31,317 bases of DNA, taken from positions 1 through 31,317 of the IMG/VR virus record IMGVR_UViG_3300021963_000444; one strand, given 5' to 3'. The notes under the pieces are model-generated. The model saw nothing but the letters and a program-made list of their open reading frames with translations. It did not search any database and was not told the DNA's origin. Shown one piece after another: positions 20,542 through 28,571 of the stretch. The DNA is from a virus. Each line of letters opens with the position of its first letter. The stretch's first letter is position 1. The translations under genes and the position numbers were made by a program.

Positions 20542-21053
20542 TTACCAAAAGCTCGTCCACCAAAGTGGAATGCAATGATGCTGGCAAAAAGAGCTTGCGT
20601 GTTGCTATCCCACAGTTTCTCAGCCAGTTGGGGAAACTCGATGCCACGGTTCCAGCCGTACATGAACAGCCCGGCATCCACAAACACCAGCAGAAAGAAA
20701 AAGCCTAGTGTGATAAAGCTGCGCACACCGGCACGTAGGTTCTTCATCCACTGGCTGGTGCCATCGTTCAGGCTTTCGTCGTGCTTATAAATGGCGTTCA
20801 TCTCAGCCACCTGTGCGCTGACCAGGTTCTCTTCAGACTTGGCCTTGGTTTCTAACTCTAGCTGGGCGCTGTGTATTTGCTCTATTCGTTCTTGGGCCTC
20901 GAAGCCAGCCTTGCGCAGCTCCAGCTCACGTTCTATCTGGAGCTGAGCCAGGGCAAGTTCGTGCTTCTTATCGTTGCGGTCTTGAAAGAAATCCAGCAGC
21001 TTGGGCAAGCCGCCCATTAGGAATGAGATCAGAGTTGATAGGATGGTAAGCAT
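20538..21053 (-). CDS. Holin-like membrane protein of the 3TM type (171 aa)
   Basis: An N-terminal hydrophobic segment (MLTILSTLISFLMGGLPKLL) is followed by a long charged coiled coil (~25-90). A strong membrane span comes next (VRSFITLGFFFLLVFVDAGL), then a C-terminal hydrophobic helix ending LFASIIAFHFGGRAFGK. The closing 'I.F.FGGR...K' motif and layout fit the holin family first described in gene-transfer agents (three-span). It would make the inner-membrane lesion that lets the lysozyme out. AAGGA lies seven bases upstream. It is directly coupled to the lysozyme, as expected for a holin-endolysin pair. The long coiled coil is also compatible with a spanin-like function, so the name is tentative. 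Confidence 0.78.
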   Translation of the reverse strand: MLTILSTLISFLMGGLPKLLDFFQDRNDKKHELALAQLQIERELELRKAGFEAQERIEQIHSAQLELETKAKSEENLVSAQVAEMNAIYKHDESLNDGTSQWMKNLRAGVRSFITLGFFFLLVFVDAGLFMYGWNRGIEFPQLAEKLWDSNTQALFASIIAFHFGGRAFGK

Positions 21054-21056
21054 GGT

Positions 21057-21302
21057 TTAGTCCTTTTTGCAGGGGGGAGCATCTTCACTATGGGAAAGTT
21101 TTACGCCAGCCAGCAGCCCAATGAAGCCACCAACAATGGTTTGAAATGCGGGGGATATGAGTTTAAAGATTTCGGCATTGTCCACAATGGGGTTGAACAG
21201 ACCAGCCATTAGCACACCGACCATTCCAATTACTACAACGCACAAGGTGAAACTGACCATTAGGGTCACAAAGAACGTAAGTTTTGATTTGATGTCGTTC
21301 AT
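21057..21302 (-). CDS. Small two-span membrane protein, holin-like (81 aa)
   Basis: There are two hydrophobic segments: FFVTLMVSFTLCVVVIGMVG with further hydrophobic residues to about 36, and PAFQTIVGGFIGLLAGVKLS at about 51-70. A short linker (NPIVDNAEIFKLIS) joins them and the tail is polar (HSEDAPPCKKD). Size and topology suit a class II holin or pinholin/antiholin. It has an AUG immediately after the upstream gene's stop and a weak ribosome-binding site, so translation is probably coupled. Which of the several membrane proteins here is the true holin cannot be decided from sequence. Confidence 0.72.
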   Translation of the reverse strand: MNDIKSKLTFFVTLMVSFTLCVVVIGMVGVLMAGLFNPIVDNAEIFKLISPAFQTIVGGFIGLLAGVKLSHSEDAPPCKKD

Positions 21303-21773
21303 CTATTTTTCCATCAAAAGTGTTAACCACCAAAAAAGAAGCCCCAGCAATAGCAGGACCAGGGCACCGGCTATCAGCCAGGTCAGCAATTCGTCCAAGT
21401 CCTCTTTGCTTTTCTTGGCTTTGTTCTCGGCCAGAATTTCCTCGACCTTGCGCTGCTGGATGATCCGGTTGCGTTCGACCAGTAGCTGCTGCCACAGATC
21501 GGCGTTGCCGCTCATCACCATGTAATTGTTTAGTTCCCGCTCAGCATCGTTGAGCATCTTGGCCTGCATCACTATCTCAAACGCTTGGGCCGTGTCGGAT
21601 TTGGCAAAGCTGCTCTTGGGTTTGGATGCGGCTTTTTGCACCACATCCTTGGCCTCAAAGAACTTCATCATGTCGCCAGAGACGGCCTGGATGTCTTTGC
21701 CCAGGGCAATGGCTGCCTTAACCCCCTTGACTGCCGCCTGGGCTGCTGCGAAGGCCGTAATGGGGTCTATCAC
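21303..21773 (-). CDS. C-terminally anchored helical protein of the lysis block (156 aa)
   Basis: Start is GTG (21773-21771), overlapping the stop of the hidden 43-residue gene (GTGA). The N-terminus MIDPITAFAAAQAAVKGVKA resembles a family widespread in podoviruses of aquatic bacteria (MIDPvTAf...A..gvk.a...G.di). The middle is a long charged helix (RNRIIQQRKVEEILAENKAK) and the C-terminus is one strong membrane span (LLTWLIAGALVLLLLGLLFW WLTLL). A tail-anchored coiled coil in a lysis cassette could be an inner-membrane spanin-like protein, but no outer-membrane partner with a lipobox was found. Function unassigned. Confidence 0.78.
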   Translation of the reverse strand: MIDPITAFAAAQAAVKGVKAAIALGKDIQAVSGDMMKFFEAKDVVQKAASKPKSSFAKSDTAQAFEIVMQAKMLNDAERELNNYMVMSGNADLWQQLLVERNRIIQQRKVEEILAENKAKKSKEDLDELLTWLIAGALVLLLLGLLFWWLTLLMEK

Positions 21774-21901
21774 TTTTCAACCTTTCGCCACTCCAGGCAG
21801 TACACAGTCCGGTTAAATACGTCCCCCGTCCAAGCCCACCGCACGCAAACCCACTGGTTTTGCGGTACGGCGATCAATACGATGGTGATCAACCATTTCA
21901 A
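21770..21901 (-). CDS. Hidden 43-aa membrane protein with TTG start
   Basis: It is easily missed because it has no ATG start. TTG (21901-21899) overlaps the stop of the upstream gene as TTGA, and its own stop overlaps the GTG of the next gene as GTGA, so it fills the gap exactly. It begins MKWLITIVLIAVPQ, a short hydrophobic or signal-like segment, followed by NQWVCVRWAWTGDVFNRT and VYCLEWRKVEK. The Trp-rich 'W.WTGDV.NR.V.CLEW' tail is a motif I have met in tiny phage proteins near lysis genes. Two cysteines could pair if the tail is periplasmic. An alternative ATG frame here is much shorter and out of step with its neighbours. Confidence 0.7.
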   Translation of the reverse strand: MKWLITIVLIAVPQNQWVCVRWAWTGDVFNRTVYCLEWRKVEK

Positions 21902-22134
21902 CTTTTTCCCATCATGTGGGCGAAGTAACCGATGACGCTGCCGATCGCGGACACGATGACCATGCCCATCCAGAAACCGCCTTTGCCCTGGTTGGCCATG
22001 GCAACTAGCGTTTCGATGGACCCCTCCATTTTGTCGATCTTGGCGCTCATCTCGTCGAATCGACGTTCATAGTCCTGGACCTTTTGCCAGAGGACTCCAT
22101 ATCGGATCGGATCAATAGTTTCGGGCGTGTTCAT
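21898..22134 (-). CDS. Small coiled-coil plus C-terminal membrane protein, XhlA-like (78 aa)
   Basis: The N-terminal half is a charged coiled coil (LWQKVQDYERRFDEMSAKID, KMEGSIETLVAMANQGKG), followed by a C-terminal membrane span (FWMGMVIVSAIGSVIGYFAH). This is the layout of haemolysin XhlA-type and related class II-like holin proteins. It starts in an ATG overlapping the end of the preceding fibre-assembly-like gene and ends coupled to the hidden TTG-start gene. It is one of five membrane proteins in a row, so its exact role in lysis is open. Confidence 0.72.
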   Translation of the reverse strand: MNTPETIDPIRYGVLWQKVQDYERRFDEMSAKIDKMEGSIETLVAMANQGKGGFWMGMVIVSAIGSVIGYFAHMMGKS

Positions 22135-22559
22135 AGTGTGGGCCAGTTCTGAGTGGTTACAACTGTAATCAATGTAGGTACATCAGCAGTAGCAATTGCA
22201 GAGCTTAAACGGGTGCATTCTGCGATCACAGCAGCACGATAGGTCACAGTGTCAGCAGGAATGTCTACGCTGCGTTCTACCTTGCGTATGACCATCCAAT
22301 CGGTTTGACCAAGCAGCTTGTTAGCCATGTCCTTGATTTGGGCTGTCCAAGTAGCTTTGAGTCCGTCTAGGTCTTTGGGATTGTCTATGCCCCAATAAAA
22401 GCGGTCATCATAGGTTGTGGTGACATCTGCCACCTCGACGATACCCACGGCGTTCTTCTCCTCAATAGAGGTCAAGCGTAGCCAGTTGGCTGGATAGGAC
22501 GTTCCATCAATAGTGAATGGAGTGTCGAGTGGGATTGTGGTGTCGTTGTGTTTAAACAT
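22131..22559 (-). CDS. Tail-fibre assembly-like protein (142 aa)
   Basis: The C-terminal half contains LLGQTDWMVIRKVERSVDIP followed by YRAAVIAECTRLSSAI. This 'LL..TDW.viR..E....iP..v..YR..v' pattern is typical of phage tail-fibre assembly/chaperone-like proteins. The N-terminal part (PLDTPFTIDGTSYPANWLRL) is beta-rich and could be a small fibre-contact domain. It directly follows the LamG/SPRY appendage gene by 3 bp, the expected place for a fibre chaperone, with GAGGT upstream of the ATG. It may help fold or attach that protein, or be a minor fibre part itself. Confidence 0.7.
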   Translation of the reverse strand: MFKHNDTTIPLDTPFTIDGTSYPANWLRLTSIEEKNAVGIVEVADVTTTYDDRFYWGIDNPKDLDGLKATWTAQIKDMANKLLGQTDWMVIRKVERSVDIPADTVTYRAAVIAECTRLSSAIATADVPTLITVVTTQNWPTL

Positions 22560-22562
22560 GGG

Positions 22563-24959
22563 TTACCTCGCAAGAGAATATTTGAATGGGTTTTCGGCGA
22601 AAGCTGCGTAGATATATGTATCACCCGAATTGTTTGAAGAAGCGTAGTTATATCTTAATTTAAATCCATTAGACAAAATATCAAAAGTAGCAGGTGAAAG
22701 AGTTTGTTCTGCACCACTTGTATCTGGTATTAACCTATGATTTGCCGCGTTGTAATTATCACGAGATGTGTCATATATATCCCAATCAGTTGCTCCAGTT
22801 GTTGTGCATTTCCACATGATCCAACGTGGTCTAAATCCAAGGTGCACAAATGGCCCGTCAGCAGACCCATTGCCTGTGTATGAGCCAAAGGCTGAATAGC
22901 CTGCGACTTCGCTGAAGCAGTAGGCAACGCTATTTGCAGAACCTAAAACAACTTGACCTGATTGTGTACTAATAACAGTTGATGTTGGAGCAGTATTGTT
23001 CCAAATAGTTGCATTTGATGCAACGGCATTAGTGCTATTTAATTGCAAATAAGATTGTGCTAAATTGGATAAAGATTTATGCCAAACTCCCCAAGCAGTA
23101 CCAGCGTTTGTTCGGTCTTTCAAAATAAACATTGACGGGGTAACCCCCAAACCATGCCCAAAAGTAAATGCTCCTGATGCTGGCGCAGTAAACGTCACCA
23201 CGCTAAAGCCTTGCGTAGCACCCGCGCTTACCGTTGATGTGATAGAGCCGCTGGTGTTGGATGAGGATGTGCCACCTGCTTTCCATTGCCAGCCCACATA
23301 AGTTTCTGTACTTGCATTTCCATTGATACTACTACCAAGGCTAAAACCATTGCTATTAAAAGCAGTAACTCCAGAATAGGTGTTTTCAGCATTGGTAAGA
23401 TTAGATGACAAACCTTGTGATGTGCCTCTGATTAAATCAAATAAAGAATGGTCTCTGGCAACACTTCTATCTTTATACCAAACCAAGTCAGGCTGAAAAG
23501 ATATTCCATTAACTGTGTTTGTAATACTCTGCGTTGAACCATTACCTGTATACAACGTAGCAGCCATATACGCTGCACCATTTGCAATCGTAGGCGTAGA
23601 CAGGTTCTGCGTGTTAAGTGCTACAAAGCCTGTGGGTGGTGTGTAGGTGAATGGGCGTTGACCAAAGTTAATATCACAAAGACTACCACCACTACTTGTA
23701 TTGTTGTGAATCATTGCACGATAATTTTGCGTAGCAATAGTGGCATCGCTAATTGCACCTTGACTTGCATTATTTTTATAAAACGTAACAGTGCTTGCCG
23801 CCTTATCAACTGCAATTCCAATTACGTCACCAGTTGTGTATGTGGCTCCATAAGCTGAGTCAACCGTTAAAACACGTTTGTTACCATTAAAGGCGTAAGT
23901 AATTCCTTTAGTATTTCCATCTGCCGTAGTATTTGAGCCATAACTAATGCCTACCGCTATTCCGTTAGAAACTGTAGTAATAGTAATTTCCCAATACCAT
24001 TTATTAGTCGGCATTACTACAGTTGACCAACACATTGTTGGTGCGCCTGTTCCCATACTGGCACGAAGGTTACCGTTTTGAAAACCCATGTATGTAGTAT
24101 TTACATTTTCTAACGGATTCAAAACAGCATAATTCCCCCGTCCATTACCGCCATCTGCATATAGCGTAGGCACATCTATCATGGAGTCATACGTCACACC
24201 AGCAGTCACGCTAATGTTGTTGGGTGTCCAGTTGTTACCGTTACCGCTGTTGTCCTTACCTATGGTTGTGGCAGTTGCTGCACTGTTATCGCTGAAGTTA
24301 AGGTAGAACCCGTTAGTACCGTATGTTCCTGCGTACTTGATAGGTGACCATACGCCATTAGCGTTGTATTGACCAAATGAAGATGGGGTTAGGGCTTGAC
24401 CGTCAACAAAATAAGTTTCCGTTAAATAGCCATCGAAATATTGAGTGGCGTTGTTTTGATAGCGCCCAATGTTATGAGGGCCAGTGGTATTGATTGCCGT
24501 GTTGTCGTTTTGTGCTGGATAACCCGCTGTACCAAAAGCCGTAATTTGCGATCCGTTGATGTAAAGCTTTACTCTGTTAGCTGCGGTTGCTTGAGTTGTA
24601 TCAACTGCACATACAACGTGATACCAAGCAGAAGGGTCACGATAAACAGGTGTTGATATTAAATCAACCCACAAAGAACCCGTTACGTTGTTGCTGAAAT
24701 CAAGTTGGTCTGAACTGGTAATTTGTAACTGGGTGCGTGGAACAGAACCACCACCCGTAGTCGAGTCAGCACCAAACAACTGCATATTTGCGCCTAATGC
24801 GCCACGTTTAACCCACCCACTCCATGTCCAAGTTTTTTGATTAGTTGCGCTTGCGGGAGTCCTATTGAAGTAAGCAGTAGCACTAGAACGCAACCGCACA
24901 CTGCGGCTGATTTGATAGCCGCTAGGACGGGTGAAGAACAGGTCTTTAGAAGCAAACAT
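22563..24959 (-). CDS. Tail appendage / receptor-binding protein with LamG and SPRY domains (798 aa)
   Basis: Residues ~40-225 form a concanavalin-like LamG domain (WTWSGWVKRG, AWYHVVCAVD, VKLYINGSQI, FDGYLTETYFVDG). Residues ~319-445 are a SPRY/B30.2-like domain (KWYWEITITT, IAVGISYG, GDVIGIAVDKAASTVTFYKN, CDINFGQRPFTYTPPTGF). Residues ~450-798 contain a module repeated about three times, with a P-x-x-hydrophobic-W..K strand, a D..R turn, then NGF and a closing YVGWQWKA / YIYAAFAE strand. Similar proteins are common as adhesive appendages of marine and freshwater phages. It is likely the host-recognition protein. It starts by one shared base after the fibre gene (TAATG). The DNA here is visibly richer in A/T than the flanking genes, suggesting exchange from a different source. 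Confidence 0.85.
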   Translation of the reverse strand: MFASKDLFFTRPSGYQISRSVRLRSSATAYFNRTPASATNQKTWTWSGWVKRGALGANMQLFGADSTTGGGSVPRTQLQITSSDQLDFSNNVTGSLWVDLISTPVYRDPSAWYHVVCAVDTTQATAANRVKLYINGSQITAFGTAGYPAQNDNTAINTTGPHNIGRYQNNATQYFDGYLTETYFVDGQALTPSSFGQYNANGVWSPIKYAGTYGTNGFYLNFSDNSAATATTIGKDNSGNGNNWTPNNISVTAGVTYDSMIDVPTLYADGGNGRGNYAVLNPLENVNTTYMGFQNGNLRASMGTGAPTMCWSTVVMPTNKWYWEITITTVSNGIAVGISYGSNTTADGNTKGITYAFNGNKRVLTVDSAYGATYTTGDVIGIAVDKAASTVTFYKNNASQGAISDATIATQNYRAMIHNNTSSGGSLCDINFGQRPFTYTPPTGFVALNTQNLSTPTIANGAAYMAATLYTGNGSTQSITNTVNGISFQPDLVWYKDRSVARDHSLFDLIRGTSQGLSSNLTNAENTYSGVTAFNSNGFSLGSSINGNASTETYVGWQWKAGGTSSSNTSGSITSTVSAGATQGFSVVTFTAPASGAFTFGHGLGVTPSMFILKDRTNAGTAWGVWHKSLSNLAQSYLQLNSTNAVASNATIWNNTAPTSTVISTQSGQVVLGSANSVAYCFSEVAGYSAFGSYTGNGSADGPFVHLGFRPRWIMWKCTTTGATDWDIYDTSRDNYNAANHRLIPDTSGAEQTLSPATFDILSNGFKLRYNYASSNNSGDTYIYAAFAENPFKYSLAR

Positions 24960-26005
24960 TATTGGAACGCCTGTGCAAAAGTACCGTACCAGTTAGTGCC
25001 GTCAGCAAAGAACGTCAGAATGTCCCAACGGGTTGCTGTCGTAGTCAATGTAGGTGCTGCATTACTAGGCCATTTAACACTGGTAAACGTCCCTGTAAAA
25101 CCACCAGCACCTGTACTAACGATTAAAACAAAAGACTTGCCAGCCGTCGCCGTGGGCATTGTGAACGTGCAGTTACCCGTCATGGTTACTGTCTGCACAG
25201 TGCCGTTGGTCAATGCAAGTGTTTGTGATGTGCTTGAGTTGCCAATTGCAACAACAGTCTCAACATAGTTAGTAACAGTGGGGTTGGTCAGCGTCTTGTT
25301 GGTGAATGCTTCAGACCCAGCAAGCGTTGCTAATGTTCCAGTTGTGGGGAACGTGACGTTTGTTGCCCCTGTCAGCGTTCGTGTGTATGCAAAGTTGCCT
25401 GAACCTGTGACAGTCATTGCCGCATTGTTTGCTACTCCTGTGCCGCCGTTTGCAGCACCTAGCGTTCCCGTTACGCCTGTGGTTAAGGGCAAGCCCGTAG
25501 CACTAGTAAGCGTGCCGCTGGATGGTGTACCCAAGGCCCCACCATTGACAACAAAAGCGCCAGCGGTCCCAGTGTTTATGCCAAGTGCGGTCACCACGCC
25601 AGTGCCGGTAGTGGTGGTAGCTGGGGCTGCTCCTGCGCCCCCGCCAAGGACAATTGCACTTGCAGCAAGAGCGGCAGAGGTGGCCCAGGTAGTATCACTG
25701 GAGAAGTATGGAATGCCTCCAGATGTTCCAGCCACAGTCAGAGCCAAGGTTCCTGATGTTGTAATGGGAGAGCCGCCAACAGAAACGATGCCACCAGTGA
25801 ATGACTGCGCTACTGAAGAAACGGTAGCACTGGATGATGCGTTGGAGGCCAGTAGCTTGACTGTGCCTGCACTGTTTTTAAAGTACAGTTTCTCGTCTAG
25901 AGTGTTTAGAGCAAGCTCACCTGCGATTAAATTTGCCGCTAATGGGGCTGTCGCCGCCGTTGTGCTGTAGTACAGCGAGATGGGTGTGTAGCTTGTAGCC
26001 GCCAT
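24959..26005 (-). CDS. Tail fibre protein, Thr/Gly/Ala-rich (348 aa)
   Basis: The N-terminus TPISLYYSTTAATAPLAANL then IAGELALNTLDEKLYFKNSA is a conserved start of phage fibre proteins. The body is a beta-solenoid-like, Thr/Gly/Ala-rich shaft (ALAASAIVLGGGAGAAPATT, GTLGAANGGTGVANN). A further EAFTNKTLTNPTV repeat motif is shared with the upstream fibre protein. The C-terminus (GKSFVLIVSTGAGGFTGTFT, ending DGTNWYGTFAQAF) is a common fibre tip fold. No catalytic motif is evident. It lies between the shorter fibre protein and the appendage protein, with one-base overlaps at each end. Confidence 0.8.
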   Translation of the reverse strand: MAATSYTPISLYYSTTAATAPLAANLIAGELALNTLDEKLYFKNSAGTVKLLASNASSSATVSSVAQSFTGGIVSVGGSPITTSGTLALTVAGTSGGIPYFSSDTTWATSAALAASAIVLGGGAGAAPATTTTGTGVVTALGINTGTAGAFVVNGGALGTPSSGTLTSATGLPLTTGVTGTLGAANGGTGVANNAAMTVTGSGNFAYTRTLTGATNVTFPTTGTLATLAGSEAFTNKTLTNPTVTNYVETVVAIGNSSTSQTLALTNGTVQTVTMTGNCTFTMPTATAGKSFVLIVSTGAGGFTGTFTSVKWPSNAAPTLTTTATRWDILTFFADGTNWYGTFAQAFQ

Positions 26006-26511
26006 TAGAATGTTCCCCCAAAGATGCCGGTTGTTGCCGTTACAGTAGTAAACGTTCCGGCCAAAGGTGTGGTCGTGCCGATGACTACGTTGTTAACCTG
26101 GTTGCCGCCACCGGAGACCGTGCCGCTGATCGTAAAGGCACCCAAGGTCTTGTTGGTCAGGGTCTGGGTGGTGTCAGTGCCAACCAAGGTTGTGTTGGCG
26201 TCAGGCACCGAGTAGACGCGGGTTGTGGCTGTCGAAACCGTGCCTGCATTAAACTGAAATTTTCGCGTGTTGTCGCTGTCATCTTGGATGGTGAAGCCTG
26301 TGTCAGTAAACGTGGCAGGAGGCAGCGTCGATGTTTGCGTTAGCGCCGTTCCGGCGCTGTTGATCACGACAAACAGATTTGCGTTACCCGACAGCGTGGG
26401 CAGCTTATCAAAGCCAACGGTGATTAGGTCCAGCTCAGCCCGCATTGACGCCGACGTAGCAGCCGAGCCAATCGACGGGAAAGAGCCGTGTGTGTAAAAA
26501 GAATTGCTCAT
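26005..26511 (-). CDS. Short tail fibre / fibre adaptor protein (168 aa)
   Basis: The N-terminal region (MSNSFYTHGSFPSIGSAATS, ASMRAELDLITVGFDKLPTL) is helical and typical of the tail-attachment end of fibre proteins. It is followed by a beta-rich region with TQTLTNKTLGAFTISGTVSG and a repetitive end (TTTPLAGTFTTVTATTGIFG). It overlaps the nozzle gene by 4 bp (ATGA) and shares one base with the next fibre gene (TAATG). Length is short for a full fibre, so it is more likely an adaptor linking fibre to tail. Confidence 0.77.
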   Translation of the reverse strand: MSNSFYTHGSFPSIGSAATSASMRAELDLITVGFDKLPTLSGNANLFVVINSAGTALTQTSTLPPATFTDTGFTIQDDSDNTRKFQFNAGTVSTATTRVYSVPDANTTLVGTDTTQTLTNKTLGAFTISGTVSGGGNQVNNVVIGTTTPLAGTFTTVTATTGIFGGTF

Positions 26512-28562
26512 CGAAGTCCTCTGCGCATGCTGTAGTGCAAAATAGTGGAATTAACTGTGAACGGTTGGTAGATGTCAGAGTCCGACGCAATCTGCACTGC
26601 AATATTTTCGGCGGTGCCAACTATCTCCACCTCGGATGGCACAAGCGTGCGGCCATCCCAAACAAAATCGTCCCAATAAATTGAATCCCAAAAACTGGAA
26701 ACTAAGTTGCTTGAGTAAGAAAACCCGCTGCTTTGGCCAATTTCAGTTGTGGAGTAACCCAGGTCATAGCTGAAGGTGAATTCAGCGTAGCTTGTGCCGG
26801 TAATTTCCAAAGAGCCTTTGCGATACCGTTTCAAAATACGCGGACTTTTGATTGCGTTAAACACCAACGTGACGTTGGCCGCAATCGATGCACCGTCAAA
26901 AGACGTGCCTGCATCCAGTCGGTACACATACCCGTTGGTTGAGCCAAAGAACGTAGTCTCGGCGCCGTCAGGCGACTCACCTTCGCAGACCACGTTAACC
27001 GCATTTGGAAACTGGACCGGCATCACGCCAATCAAATTGTTGTTTGATACGGTCAGGTACAGGCCATACCCGTCGCTGAAAAAAACGCGGTACTGGGCCT
27101 TCTCGCGGTTTAAGCTGCTGCCGGTGGCCAGGTTGCGCCTCTGTTGAATAAACGGGCGAATGTTTAAAGTCAGGGCTGCTGAATCAAAGTTGCCGTAATT
27201 TAATGTCGTCTGGAGGTTGATTACGCCACGGTCGTCAAACACATAGCTCTGGGCCATGTTCTGCGCGGTGTAGGGTTTGGCCCCGGTGCCCACGTTGTAT
27301 GACACCAAGTTCCAATTGGCCGAGCTTGTGCCGTACAAAATGTAGGTATCGCTGTCCGTGTAGATTGCCATTGCACCGGTTGACTGATCGCCAGGCTGGA
27401 CTAGATAGTTGGTGACGTTGTTTGTCAGCGCTATCTCGCCCGCGCCAAGTACGGGATTCCATTGATAGGGGAGACCCAAAGACGAAAACTGGACTGACTG
27501 GTTGTACGCAAAGAACAAATGCTGTTTGTGAAAAGCCACTTTGTTTGGTACATCTGTTGTCATGCCTGTTCGCAAAGGCACATAAACAATGCCGTCAAAC
27601 TCAAACCCTTTATTTACGCCGTCAACGCCATACACGCGGGTCTGGTTGCTGTTGCCTCCGAAATTGCCCATCGTTGTCTCAACGCGGCCATTAGGGTTCA
27701 AAGTAATCGCTGCTGCGCCCGTAGCGCCTACCACGGCGTAGGGAGTTCCACTAACACGAAGGTTTTCGCCTGCGCTAAAACTACCGGTAAAAGAAGCAAA
27801 ATATAAATATCCTGCTGCGGTAGAGCTGGTCCAAATGCCTGAGCTTAAAACAACCCGCGTAACCGTGGCGGTAGCACCGCTGGTTTGGCCGACAACAATG
27901 TTGCCTTCAGCAATTTCAATTGACCCGGTATTAAAAGGCATTTCGTAGCCCAGGGGCACCAGGGTCCAGCCACTGGTCGTGGACTTGTAAATCGCCATGG
28001 CCGTGCCAGCGCTGTTGTTGCGCCAGGCGTACACGACGTCGTTGTAATAGACCACGCCGCAAATAGCGCCAGAGCCTGGTACAACCGTTATGTTGGCCCG
28101 GTAAGCGTCGGCTGCCAAATTTGTATATTCGGCTGCCTGCTTGCTGGTAGTTGTACTGGCAGAGCCAAACGCAGTAAACGTACCCTTTGGAACCGCGCTT
28201 ACCGTCAGGGTTTCGTTGACAACAAAAGTACCAGTGGCAAAGGTAAAAACTAGCTGGGTAGCACTGGCTACTATGACGTAGCCGGTTGCTGCTGACGTGA
28301 CCCCGACAATGGTGTCGCCGACATTGACCGTTGCGCTAAGGTTAACCGTAATGACGCTGTAGATGGCGTCCGATGGATTTGGGCGTCCATCTAATCGCTC
28401 ATACCCGGCAATTCGGGTGTAGCCCCCGGTGATAGATGCTTCAAAGTTAATTGAGTCTCGCGCCACACCCGGTGGTAATGAGAGGGTCGGAGTTACCAGG
28501 TCCAGGCCACCAGCCATGCGGATGATGTCGTAACGGACCTGGGGGTAACCTGAAGAAGCCAT
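26508..28562 (-). CDS. Tail tube / nozzle-like protein (684 aa) with two inserted repeats
   Basis: The N-terminus (MAGGLDLVTPTLSLPPGVAR, DSINFEASITGGYTRIAGYE) is a signature of podoviral tail proteins placed just after the head-tail adaptor, comparable in role to T7 gp12 or P22 gp10. The main body is beta-rich and propeller-like (KVAFHKQHLFFAYNQSVQFS, SDTYILYGTSSANWNLVS, AQSYVFDDRGVINLQTTLN). Two insertions at ~78-134 and ~219-282 share a pattern (VG.T..G.TS.AT..V... then G.F...E.L.VSG) and look like duplicated small beta domains on the surface. The C-terminus includes the aspartate/tryptophan stretch SIYWDDFVWDG. AGGAA precedes the start. It is an essential structural gene in this model. Confidence 0.82.
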   Translation of the reverse strand: MASSGYPQVRYDIIRMAGGLDLVTPTLSLPPGVARDSINFEASITGGYTRIAGYERLDGRPNPSDAIYSVITVNLSATVNVGDTIVGVTSAATGYVIVASATQLVFTFATGTFVVNETLTVSAVPKGTFTAFGSASTTTSKQAAEYTNLAADAYRANITVVPGSGAICGVVYYNDVVYAWRNNSAGTAMAIYKSTTSGWTLVPLGYEMPFNTGSIEIAEGNIVVGQTSGATATVTRVVLSSGIWTSSTAAGYLYFASFTGSFSAGENLRVSGTPYAVVGATGAAAITLNPNGRVETTMGNFGGNSNQTRVYGVDGVNKGFEFDGIVYVPLRTGMTTDVPNKVAFHKQHLFFAYNQSVQFSSLGLPYQWNPVLGAGEIALTNNVTNYLVQPGDQSTGAMAIYTDSDTYILYGTSSANWNLVSYNVGTGAKPYTAQNMAQSYVFDDRGVINLQTTLNYGNFDSAALTLNIRPFIQQRRNLATGSSLNREKAQYRVFFSDGYGLYLTVSNNNLIGVMPVQFPNAVNVVCEGESPDGAETTFFGSTNGYVYRLDAGTSFDGASIAANVTLVFNAIKSPRILKRYRKGSLEITGTSYAEFTFSYDLGYSTTEIGQSSGFSYSSNLVSSFWDSIYWDDFVWDGRTLVPSEVEIVGTAENIAVQIASDSDIYQPFTVNSTILHYSMRRGLR

Positions 28563-28571
28563 GGCGGTTCC

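Noticed and set aside
25278-25970. 230-codon plus-strand frame opposite the 348-aa fibre gene
   Set aside because: Its Val/Pro/Ala-rich translation is what the reverse of a Thr/Gly/Ala-rich fibre gives; no ribosome-binding site or motif.
22563-26511. Diversity-generating retroelement acting on the fibre genes
   Set aside because: No reverse transcriptase gene, and no template/variable repeat pair was seen in the window.
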